From: Agrobacterium tumefaciens str. B6
GTDB lineage: Bacteria > Pseudomonadota > Alphaproteobacteria > Rhizobiales > Rhizobiaceae
NCBI RefSeq assembly: GCF_001541315.1
Contig: NZ_LMVK01000012.1
Coordinates: 372,001 to 436,000, forward strand
Reading direction: 5' to 3'
Length of the DNA stretch: 64,000 nt
In this document: piece by piece, positions 57,428 through 64,000 of the stretch
Position numbering within the stretch: the stretch's first letter is position 1
How the letters are laid out: each line of letters opens with the position of its first letter
Position numbers and translations under genes: made by a program
The notes under the pieces: model-generated
The model's database searches: none
What the model was told of the DNA's origin: nothing
Seen by the model: the letters and a program-made list of their open reading frames with translations, nothing else

Positions 57428-58041
57428 GTGCGGCGAGGGGCCCCCAGGCCGGGTTCCCCGATTTTGCGCGATTCCTGGCGATGGCTAGCTATTGAAATCA
57501 GCATTGCCGCTTGGATATCGGATCGTGGAGGATTTCGTCCGGAGACCGTCCGGGAAAATACTGCGGGTCGACCGTAACGGATCACCGCCCCATGGAATTT
57601 TTGCTTTTGGGAGTATCTTGTTTTTCTGAGTCCTGCTGGACCCAGCGGAAAAAAATATAAACAGGCAGCGCAATAAGCGCGAGTGTTACAAACGCGTCGA
57701 TCGACATGGTTTCATCCATCAGTTCAACCGTTCATCATGAAACGGTGCGCAAACAATGCCCGAAATCTCTTTAAAAAGTCTGAATCTGCTTATTTTTCGG
57801 TATGTTACGCAGTGACACAGGGATTCGGTGAAGCCGTCGGAATCCGGAGCAGGCGTATCGATTTGGAATAGATAAGGGCTGGAAAAACGATTCCGGTGGT
57901 TCTGGGCTCGGATTCGTAAGCCCAGCGACTAGATGCGGGGTAGGGGCGCCTGATTCCAGGTGCGGAAAATGCAGGACAAAACAGGGCGTAAGCTAAAAAA
58001 CATTCAGCTCAGTGCTTATGAATTTGAAGAGTTTTGGAAAA
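57428..58041. other. Mostly gene-free stretch before tRNA-Val
   Basis: The only coding candidate is the 41-residue membrane protein at 57582-57707. The rest (57428-57581 and 57708-58041) shows no RNA gene, long inverted repeat or protein-like frame. Confidence 0.5.
57582..57707 (-). CDS. 41-residue single-span membrane protein
   Basis: Short frame starting MSIDAFVTLALIALPVYIFFRW (one membrane helix) and ending in a charged tail QQDSEKQDTPKSKNSMGR. The ribosome binding site is weak (GGATG about 7 bases upstream), so the call rests on the helix-plus-charged-tail pattern and start codon. Function unknown. Confidence 0.4.
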   Translation of the reverse strand: MSIDAFVTLALIALPVYIFFRWVQQDSEKQDTPKSKNSMGR

Positions 58042-58117
58042 TGGTGGGCGATGAGAGACTCGAACTCCCGACATCCTCGGTGTAAACGAGGCGCTCTACC
58101 AACTGAGCTAATCGCCC
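58042..58117 (-). tRNA. tRNA-Val (TAC)
   Basis: 76 nt on the minus strand with encoded CCA. Anticodon loop TTTACAC in stem CCTCG/CGAGG gives anticodon TAC; the D-arm TAGCTCAGTTGGTAGAGC and T-loop GTTCGAGT are intact. Confidence 0.95.
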
Positions 58118-58157
58118 TTCGCGTCCTGCGGATCATGTCCGCCGCGTCGGTGGCCGT

Positions 58158-58186
58158 GATGTATTCGGATCGGAAAAAAACCGCAA
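58158..58186 (-). promoter_or_regulatory. Candidate promoter of tRNA-Val
   Basis: Minus strand TTGCGG (58181-58186), 17-base spacer, TACATC (58158-58163), about 40 bases upstream of the tRNA. Confidence 0.45.
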
Positions 58187-58471
58187 GGGCTTTTGTGAAG
58201 TTTTTTTGTTTTTTTTCGGAGCGGCTTTTCCCTCCGCCGAAGGGGAGGGGCAAAAAGCCGGGAACTGTGGGCCTTTTGGTGAAATCAGAAACCAATGACG
58301 CCTTGATGGCCTGGGGGAAATGCCCCTGGGGAAGTCGCTGGCTGTGGACAAGTTTTTTGTTTTCGTTGGGAAAAGCCCGCAAAACAAGGCGTTTGCCGGA
58401 ACGCTTATCAATGGCCTTCAGGTTTTTCCCGATCAAAATGAAAAAGCTTATTCTTTTGTCGTGAAACCTGC

Positions 58472-58500
58472 TTGACACCCCCGCACGAACGCCGTAGTTA
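58472..58500 (+). promoter_or_regulatory. Promoter of the tRNA-Asp pair
   Basis: TTGACA (58472-58477), 17-base spacer, TAGTTA (58495-58500): nearly perfect housekeeping promoter about 65 bases before the first tRNA-Asp. Confidence 0.7.
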
Positions 58501-58563
58501 GCCGCTCAACGAACAGCCGAGGCTGGTTCGTACGGCGGGACAAGGTCCTGTCCGTCAGGATAA

Positions 58564-58640
58564 GCGGGTGTAGCTCAGTTGGTTAGAGTGCCGGCCTGTC
58601 ACGCCGGAGGTCGCGGGTTCGAGCCCCGTCACTCGCGCCA
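58564..58640 (+). tRNA. tRNA-Asp (GTC), copy 1
   Basis: 77 nt with encoded CCA. Anticodon loop CTGTCAC gives GTC; acceptor stem GCGGGTG pairs with CACTCGC. D-arm reads TAGCTCAGTTGG. Confidence 0.95.
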
Positions 58641-58681
58641 TCCTGTTCCTCGGAAAAAACGCAGATGAATGTCTGTGGAGC

Positions 58682-58758
58682 GCGGGTGTAGCTCAGTCGG
58701 TTAGAGTGCCGGCCTGTCACGCCGGAGGTCGCGGGTTCGAGCCCCGTCACTCGCGCCA
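58682..58758 (+). tRNA. tRNA-Asp (GTC), copy 2
   Basis: 77 nt, same structure as copy 1, 41 bases downstream; differs only in the D-loop (CAGTCGG instead of CAGTTGG), as far as I can see. Confidence 0.95.
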
Positions 58759-59195
58759 TTTCTTTCTCTTGAAATGTCTCCTCAAAACCAGATCGACGCG
58801 CTGTTTGCACGCCTCGATTTTTGACGATTCCGATGCTTGATTCCGGCCGTTTCAAACGCGATTTTTCCTGCTTTTTTTAGTCAAGTTTCGATATCGGGAT
58901 ATCGTCACTTCACCGCCGTTTCGACGTAAAATTCGTGTGACTTTTTTGCGGTTGCGTCGTTCAATCGATTATTATTGTATTTGAGGGGCTTAGGTCGGAA
59001 TTGTGGCCCAAATTTGCGTCAATTCCGGCAATATTGTTGCCAATCAATGCGGCAGGTGTCTTGAAATGGTGCCTAAACTCTTGCAGAGAGGGCGCGGCTG
59101 CGCTAACCACTTTGGCGTTGCAACATATTTGTCCGCTCTTTGAGACTTAAGGTCACAAAGGCAGGTCCGGCACCCGGCCGGACAGGGAAGAGACC
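58759..59195. other. 437-base gap before nuoA
   Basis: Promoter and leader region of the nuo operon. A possible -35 TTGCAG (59081-59086 region) with a poor -10 follows; no coding region. The section 58860-58990 is AT-rich. Confidence 0.5.
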
Positions 59196-59561
59196 ATGAC
59201 TGAACTCCTCAGTTCCTACATTCCGATCGCAATCTTCATCGGTATCGCTCTCGTCATCGGCCTGGCGCTTCTCATTGCGCCCTTTGCGGTTGCCTACAAG
59301 GCGCCGGACCCGGAAAAGCTCTCCGCTTTCGAGTGCGGTTTCAACGCCTTCGACGATGCCCGCATGAAGTTCGATATCCGCTTTTATCTGGTGTCGATTC
59401 TGTTCATCATCTTCGATCTGGAAGTCGCCTTCCTGTTCCCCTGGGCGGTGTCTTTCGGCGAGATGGGCTGGTTCGGTTTCTGGTCGATGATGGTGTTCCT
59501 TCTCGTCCTCACCATCGGCTTTATCTATGAGTGGAAGAAGGGAGCGCTGGAATGGGCATGA
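59196..59561 (+). CDS. nuoA: NADH-quinone oxidoreductase subunit A
   Basis: 121-residue membrane subunit of respiratory complex I. Three membrane helices, with the conserved loop [39 protein letters not shown] between helices 1 and 2. First gene of the nuo operon; its end overlaps nuoB by 10 bases. Confidence 0.96.
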   Translation: MTELLSSYIPIAIFIGIALVIGLALLIAPFAVAYKAPDPEKLSAFECGFNAFDDARMKFDIRFYLVSILFIIFDLEVAFLFPWAVSFGEMGWFGFWSMMVFLLVLTIGFIYEWKKGALEWA

Positions 59562-60136
59562 GCCAGAACAACACCACGCTCGTTGCGCCGCAGCCGAAGG
59601 GGATCATCGATCCCTCGACCGGCAAGCCGGTTGGCAGCAACGACGCCTACTTCACGGACATCAACGACGAGCTGGCCGATAAGGGCTTTCTCGTTACCTC
59701 GACCGACGAGCTGATCACCTGGGCGCGTACCGGCTCCCTGATGTGGATGCAGTTCGGTCTTGCCTGCTGCGCCGTCGAAGGCCTGATGCAGGCTTCCGGC
59801 CCGCGTTACGACATGGAGCGCTTCGGCGTTGCCCCGCGCGCCTCACCGCGCCAGTCGGACGTCATGATCGTCGCCGGCACGCTGACCAACAAGATGGCGC
59901 CCGCTCTGCGCAAGGTCTATGACCAGATGCCTGAGCCCCGTTACGTCATCTCCATGGGCTCCTGCGCCAATGGCGGCGGCTATTACCACTATTCCTACGC
60001 TGTCGTGCGCGGTTGCGACCGCGTCGTGCCGGTGGATATCTACGTTCCGGGCTGTCCCCCCACGGCGGAGGCGCTGCTTTACGGCGTACTTCTGCTGCAG
60101 AAGAAGATCCGGCGTACCGGTACGATCGAGCGTTAA
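59552..60136 (+). CDS. nuoB: NADH-quinone oxidoreductase subunit B
   Basis: 194-residue peripheral-arm subunit carrying iron-sulfur cluster N2, the electron exit toward quinone. The ligands are Cys72, Cys73, Cys138 and Cys168 ([24 protein letters not shown]). ATG 59552 has GGAG 8 bases upstream; ATG 59558 would give a 4-base overlap with nuoA. The ORF start upstream is unlikely. Confidence 0.96.
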   Translation: MGMSQNNTTLVAPQPKGIIDPSTGKPVGSNDAYFTDINDELADKGFLVTSTDELITWARTGSLMWMQFGLACCAVEGLMQASGPRYDMERFGVAPRASPRQSDVMIVAGTLTNKMAPALRKVYDQMPEPRYVISMGSCANGGGYYHYSYAVVRGCDRVVPVDIYVPGCPPTAEALLYGVLLLQKKIRRTGTIER

Positions 60137-60157
60137 GGGCAAAGGACGGATTAAGTA

Positions 60158-60760
60158 ATGAGCGAAGCTCTCAACGATCTTGCTGCTTACGTTAAGGAAG
60201 CGCGCGGTTCCCTCGTGGTGTCGGCTGATATTGCCTATGGCGAACTGACGCTGAACACGACGCCTGAAAGCGTGATCGCGCTTTTGACCTTCCTGCGTGA
60301 CGATGTGCAGTGCGGTTTCGTCAACATCATCGATATCTGCGGTGTCGACTGGCCGCAGCGCGAGAAGCGTTTTGATGTCGTCTATCACCTGCTGTCGCCG
60401 CGCCAGAACCTGCGCGTGCGCGTCAAGCTGCAAGTGGCGGAAGACGAGGGTGTTCCGTCTTCGACCCCCGTTTATATGGGCGCGGAATGGTTCGAGCGCG
60501 AAGCCTGGGACATGTATGGTATTCCGTTCGAAGGCCATAAGGACCTTCGCCGTATTCTCACCGACTACGGTTTCGAAGGCCACCCACTGCGCAAGGATTT
60601 TCCGGTTACCGGCTTTGTGGAAGTACGTTACGATGACGTGCTGAAACGGGTTCTTTATGAACCGGTCGAACTGAAGCAGGAATTCCGCAATTTCGATTTC
60701 CTCTCTCCTTGGGAGGGGACTGAATATGTTCTCCCGGGTGACGAAAAGGCCAAGCAATGA
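60158..60760 (+). CDS. nuoC: NADH-quinone oxidoreductase subunit C
   Basis: 200-residue 30-kDa-type subunit of the peripheral arm, separate from NuoD as in most alphaproteobacteria. Landmarks: [27 protein letters not shown], and the family signature [37 protein letters not shown]. Its stop overlaps the following GFA-family gene by 4 bases (ATGA). Confidence 0.95.
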   Translation: MSEALNDLAAYVKEARGSLVVSADIAYGELTLNTTPESVIALLTFLRDDVQCGFVNIIDICGVDWPQREKRFDVVYHLLSPRQNLRVRVKLQVAEDEGVPSSTPVYMGAEWFEREAWDMYGIPFEGHKDLRRILTDYGFEGHPLRKDFPVTGFVEVRYDDVLKRVLYEPVELKQEFRNFDFLSPWEGTEYVLPGDEKAKQ

Positions 60761-61185
60761 GCGAAGCCCCTGCGACAGAGCGTGCCCAATGTCTTTGCGG
60801 TGCCGTCGGCCTCAAGGCCGCGATCGGTGCCCGCGAATTCGGCGTCTGCCATTGCTCCATGTGCCGCCGCTGGTCCGGCGGTGCGTTTCTGGCTGTCGAA
60901 TGCGCTGATATCTCCGTCGAAAACGAAGAGAACCTCGGCGTCTATTCCTCGTCTGAGTGGGGTGAGCGCTGCTTCTGCAAGAATTGCGGCAGCACGCTGA
61001 TGTGGCGCTCCAAGGATGGCAAGCATTTTGCCGTCTCGTTGCAGGCTTTCGACAACCCTTCCAGTTTCCATTTTGCGTCGCAGATTTTCACGGATGAGAA
61101 GCCTTCGAGCTATTCTTTCGCGCAAACCACGCAGAACATGACCGGCCCCGAATTCATCGCCATGATCACCTCGGCGGAGCACTAG
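60757..61185 (+). CDS. GFA-family protein inside the nuo operon
   Basis: 142-residue protein of the GFA (glutathione-dependent formaldehyde-activating enzyme)/CENP-V family, with zinc-ligand cysteine pattern CLCG, CHCSMCR and CKNCGS. The family contains enzymes and proteins of unknown role. It overlaps nuoC by 4 bases and ends 1 base before nuoD, so it is surely in the nuo transcript; a direct role in complex I is not known. It may be a rhizobial insertion into the operon. Confidence 0.85.
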   Translation: MSEAPATERAQCLCGAVGLKAAIGAREFGVCHCSMCRRWSGGAFLAVECADISVENEENLGVYSSSEWGERCFCKNCGSTLMWRSKDGKHFAVSLQAFDNPSSFHFASQIFTDEKPSSYSFAQTTQNMTGPEFIAMITSAEH

Positions 61186-61186
61186 A

Positions 61187-62377
61187 ATGACTGAGCATAA
61201 CGTCCGCAATTTCACGATCAACTTCGGTCCGGAACATCCGTCCGCGCACGGCGTGCTGCGTCTGGTTCTGGAACTGGACGGCGAAATCGTCGAGCGCGTC
61301 GATCCGCATATCGGTCTTCTGCACCGCGGTACCGAAAAGCTGATCGAGACCAAGACCTATCTGCAGGCCGTTCCCTATTTCGACCGTCTCGACTACGTCG
61401 CGCCGATGAACCAGGAACACGCTTTTGCGCTCGCCGTCGAAAAGCTGCTGGGCCTCGAAATCCCGATGCGCGGCCAGCTGATCCGCGTGCTTTATTCTGA
61501 AATCGGCCGCATCCTGTCGCACATCATGAACGTGACGACGCAGGCAATGGACGTCGGCGCGATGACGCCGCCGGTCTGGGGCTTCGAAGAGCGCGAAAAG
61601 CTGATGGTGTTCTATGAGCGCGCCTGCGGCGCCCGCATGCACTCGGCCTATGTCCGTCCGGGCGGTGTTCATCAGGACCTGCCGCCGGAACTGGTCGATG
61701 ATATCGGCAAGTGGTGCGATCCGTTCCTGACCGTGCTCGACAATATCGAAGGTCTGTTGACCGACAACCGCATCTACAAGCAGCGTAACGTCGATATCGG
61801 CGTGGTCTCGCTTGAAGACGCCTTCGCCTGGGGTTTCACCGGCGTGATGGTGCGCGGTTCGGGCGCTGCCTGGGATCTGCGCCGCGCGCAGCCCTACGAG
61901 TGCTATTCCGATCTGGAATTCGACATCCCCGTCGGCAAGAACGGCGACTGCTATGACCGTTACCTGATCCGCATGCAGGAAATGCGCGAATCGGTGAAGA
62001 TCATGAAGCAGTGCGTCGATCTTCTGTCCGGCAAGCATCGCATCGGCCCGGTCTCCTCGCTTGACGGCAAGGTGGTTCCGCCGAAGCGTGGCGAGATGAA
62101 GCGTTCGATGGAAGCGCTGATCCACCACTTCAAGCTCTACACCGAAGGTTATCACGTACCGGCCGGCGAAGTTTACGCCGCTGTCGAAGCGCCGAAGGGC
62201 GAATTCGGCGTCTATGTGGTCGCTGATGGTTCCAACAAGCCCTACCGCTGCAAGATCCGCGCTCCGGGCTACGCACACCTGCAGGCCATGGATTTCCTGT
62301 GCAAGGGCCATCAGCTTGCTGACGTTACAGCCGTGCTCGGCTCCCTCGACATCGTGTTCGGGGAGGTCGACCGCTGA
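61187..62377 (+). CDS. nuoD: NADH-quinone oxidoreductase subunit D
   Basis: 396-residue 49-kDa-type subunit of the peripheral arm forming part of the quinone site with NuoB. Landmarks: [45 protein letters not shown], and the C-terminal [37 protein letters not shown]. Its stop and the next start overlap by 1 base (TGATG). Confidence 0.96.
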   Translation: MTEHNVRNFTINFGPEHPSAHGVLRLVLELDGEIVERVDPHIGLLHRGTEKLIETKTYLQAVPYFDRLDYVAPMNQEHAFALAVEKLLGLEIPMRGQLIRVLYSEIGRILSHIMNVTTQAMDVGAMTPPVWGFEEREKLMVFYERACGARMHSAYVRPGGVHQDLPPELVDDIGKWCDPFLTVLDNIEGLLTDNRIYKQRNVDIGVVSLEDAFAWGFTGVMVRGSGAAWDLRRAQPYECYSDLEFDIPVGKNGDCYDRYLIRMQEMRESVKIMKQCVDLLSGKHRIGPVSSLDGKVVPPKRGEMKRSMEALIHHFKLYTEGYHVPAGEVYAAVEAPKGEFGVYVVADGSNKPYRCKIRAPGYAHLQAMDFLCKGHQLADVTAVLGSLDIVFGEVDR

Positions 62378-62637
62378 TGCGTCTGCCGCTGGCCATACCG
62401 GCTTTTCTCGCTGCGATGTCGGCACCCGTTCTCGCCCAGACGGCGACGAGCGAGCCTGAGGTATCGCTGTCGAGCGGCGGCTCTTCGACCATCAAGCAGC
62501 TTCTGTCATCGGGATACGAGATCAAGGCCTCGGTTCCCAATGGCAGCAAGTTCATCGTGTTCATGCAGAAAGACAAGGCGGCTTATGCCTGCGAATTCGT
62601 CACGGTGGCGAGATCGCGTTGTGAGACGTTAAACTGA
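62377..62637 (+). CDS. Small secreted protein in the nuo operon
   Basis: 86-residue protein with a Sec signal peptide (LPLAIPAFLAAMSAPVLAQ), then a short mature part (SSTIKQLLSSGYEIKASVPNGSKFIVFMQKDKAAYACEFVTVARSRCETL) with two cysteines that may pair. I recognise no named family. Start overlaps the nuoD stop by 1 base, so it is co-translated. A role outside the cytoplasm is implied; link to complex I is unknown. Confidence 0.7.
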   Translation: MRLPLAIPAFLAAMSAPVLAQTATSEPEVSLSSGGSSTIKQLLSSGYEIKASVPNGSKFIVFMQKDKAAYACEFVTVARSRCETLN

Positions 62638-62653
62638 AAAGGCGTGAGGAAGT

Positions 62654-63763
62654 ATGTCCGTTCGTCGACTAGCCGAAGATCAGTTCCAGCCCGTGGCATT
62701 TGCCTTTAACGCGGATAATACCGCATGGGCTGAAAAGACGATCCAGAAATATCCGGAGGGACGCCAGCAATCGGCGGTTATCCCGCTGCTTATGCGTGCG
62801 CAGGAGCAGGACGGCTGGGTTACCCGCGCCGCCATCGAAAAAATCGCCGACATGCTGGATATGGCCTATATCCGCGTCATGGAAGTGGCGACCTTCTATA
62901 CCCAGTTCCAGCTGAAGCCGGTCGGCACACGCGCCCATGTTCAGGTTTGCGGCACCACGCCCTGCATGCTGCGCGGCTCGGAAGCGCTGATGGATGTCTG
63001 CCGCAAGAAGATCCACCACGATCCGCTGCACACCAACGAGAGCGGCACGCTGTCCTGGGAAGAAGTGGAATGTCAGGGCGCCTGCGTCAACGCGCCGATG
63101 GTCATCATCTTCAAGGATGCCTATGAGGATCTGACGCCCGAGCGCCTGGAAGAGATCATCGACACGTTCGAGGCAGGCAAGGGCGACACGGTCAAGACCG
63201 GCCCCCAGATCGACCGTCACCAGTCGGTGCCCGTTGGCGGCCTGACGACGCTGACGGAAGAGATCAAGCCAGATCGCTCCAATCTCGACAAGCCTGCGGA
63301 AGCTCCGGCGGAAGCAGCCCCCGTTCTTCCTTCGAATGCCGCCAAGCCAAAGACGGACGCACCGGAAACCGATCCGAAGCTGAAGACGCCTGCGAACGAG
63401 CCCAAGGCTGCTGCGGAAAACGCAAAGGCAGGGGAACAGCAATCGGCAGGCAAGGAAGCGACAGCATCCAGACCGTCGCTTGAGTCAGCCGACCGTCCGG
63501 CAGGCATTGAAAAGCCCGCTGCGCCCGATGACCTGAAACTCATTTCAGGCGTTGGTCCGAAGATCGAAGGCACGCTTAACGAGCTCGGTATCTTCACCTA
63601 TGCGCAGATTGCCGGCTGGAAGAAGGCCGAGTGCGACTGGGTGGATGGTTATCTGAATTTCAAGGGCCGCATCGAACGCGATGAGTGGATCAAGCAGGCC
63701 GAGGCGCTCGCCAAGGGTGGCGAAGCCGAGTATATCAGGGTCTTCGGCAAGAAGCCGCGGTAA
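62654..63763 (+). CDS. nuoE: NADH-quinone oxidoreductase subunit E with a C-terminal extension
   Basis: 369-residue protein: the first 190 residues are the 24-kDa thioredoxin-like subunit with the [2Fe-2S] cluster ligands Cys99, Cys104, Cys140 and Cys144 (VCGTTPCMLRG, ECQGACVNAP). Then an Ala/Pro/Lys-rich linker (about 205-290) leads to a helix-hairpin-helix-like domain LKLISGVGPKIEGTLNELGIFTYAQIAGW (about 295-325). This extension is common in rhizobial NuoE proteins (as I recall) but its function is unknown. Confidence 0.94.
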   Translation: MSVRRLAEDQFQPVAFAFNADNTAWAEKTIQKYPEGRQQSAVIPLLMRAQEQDGWVTRAAIEKIADMLDMAYIRVMEVATFYTQFQLKPVGTRAHVQVCGTTPCMLRGSEALMDVCRKKIHHDPLHTNESGTLSWEEVECQGACVNAPMVIIFKDAYEDLTPERLEEIIDTFEAGKGDTVKTGPQIDRHQSVPVGGLTTLTEEIKPDRSNLDKPAEAPAEAAPVLPSNAAKPKTDAPETDPKLKTPANEPKAAAENAKAGEQQSAGKEATASRPSLESADRPAGIEKPAAPDDLKLISGVGPKIEGTLNELGIFTYAQIAGWKKAECDWVDGYLNFKGRIERDEWIKQAEALAKGGEAEYIRVFGKKPR

Positions 63764-63773
63764 AGGGTGAAGC

Positions 63774-64000
63774 ATGTTAAAAGATCAGGATCGCATCTTT
63801 ACCAATCTCTACGGCCTCAAGGACAAGTCCCTGAAGGGCGTGAGGGCGCGCGGCCACTGGGATGGCACCAAGCAGATCATCGAAAAGGGTCGTGACTGGA
63901 TCATCAATGAGATGAAGGCTTCCGGCCTTCGCGGTCGCGGCGGCGCAGGCTTCCCGACGGGTCTCAAGTGGTCCTTCATGCCCAAGGAAAGCGACGGCCG
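63774..64000 (+). CDS. nuoF: NADH-quinone oxidoreductase subunit F, 3'-truncated
   Basis: First 75 codons of the FMN- and NADH-binding subunit. The product begins [22 protein letters not shown] and reaches the nucleotide-binding motif [20 protein letters not shown] at the window end. 11 bases after the nuoE stop with GGGTG upstream of the ATG. Confidence 0.95.
   Translation, partial: MLKDQDRIFTNLYGLKDKSLKGVRARGHWDGTKQIIEKGRDWIINEMKASGLRGRGGAGFPTGLKWSFMPKESDG

Larger units (their letters stand above)
58118..58563. other. Gap between tRNA-Val and tRNA-Asp genes
   Basis: Holds the divergent tRNA promoters and a T-rich stretch (58197-58220). No coding region recognised. Confidence 0.5.

Overview
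The window is 64 kb of an alphaproteobacterial chromosome, almost certainly Agrobacterium (A. tumefaciens/fabrum group, circular chromosome). Evidence: a class III CPD photolyase of the PhrA type, a unipolar-polysaccharide (UPP) type adhesin cluster, many protein families typical of Rhizobiaceae (DUF982, DUF1203, DUF2842, ExoD, HlyU), and the gene order clpP-clpX-lon-hupB-tRNAs-nuo. No insertion sequence, prophage, integrase or CRISPR array was seen; almost everything reads as ordinary core chromosome.

Layout. 1-8.2 kb: end of a peptide-type ABC binding protein, a copper-chaperone-like HMA protein with a CueR-like operator, TrkH, threonine dehydratase, a HlyU protein, a diguanylate cyclase, and a divergent azoreductase/LysR pair. 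8.2-17.3 kb: CpdB-type phosphoesterase with a PHO box, PilZ and DUF1203 proteins, a DUF4344 protein, a sulfurtransferase fused to a GNAT acetyltransferase, AlaX-type editing protein, cysteine synthase and photolyase. 17.4-25.9 kb: small and stress-related genes (DUF982, Ogt, amidase-like, DUF2934, ExoD, YqaA, a tyrosine phosphatase), tRNA-Asn and tRNA-Pro. 25.9-34.4 kb: polysaccharide cluster with polymerase, initiating sugar-phosphate transferase, glycosyltransferase, Wza-type exporter, a divergent Wzc-type co-polymerase broken by an apparent -1 frameshift, and a FemAB/GNAT-like protein. 34.5-41 kb: CtaA, a phosphotransferase, ArgC, agmatinase, ribosomal proteins L13/S9 and an EamA transporter. 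41-48.8 kb: a 0.9 kb AT-rich gene-free stretch, CoA-binding protein, MetY-type enzyme, cupin, a divergent ArsR/SDR pair, a P450 and a second diguanylate cyclase. 49.2-57.4 kb: clpP, clpX, lon, hupB and a phytase-like secreted esterase behind a triple PHO box. 58-64 kb: tRNA-Val, two tRNA-Asp genes and the start of the nuo operon (nuoA to nuoF), which also carries a GFA-family gene and a small secreted-protein gene.

How the parts connect. The polysaccharide genes form a Wzx/Wzy-type export module: the sugar-phosphate transferase starts the lipid-linked chain, glycosyltransferase and polymerase extend it, and the Wzc/Wza pair controls length and exports it. Two diguanylate cyclases and a PilZ protein also lie in the window and could feed c-di-GMP control of surface behaviour. 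Two genes likely to release phosphate from organic sources (cpdB type and phytase-like) carry PhoB-type direct repeats. ClpP, ClpX and Lon form a proteolysis block.

The most notable observations are the frameshift in the Wzc-type gene, the sulfurtransferase-GNAT fusion with a visible route of origin, CtrA-like site pairs between the divergent polysaccharide transcripts, the two PHO boxes, the CueR-like operator, an orphan terminator suggesting a small RNA after hupB, and two very short membrane-protein genes. I did not find a clearly new multi-gene system. Functional calls rest on reading motifs and family resemblance; no database search was run.
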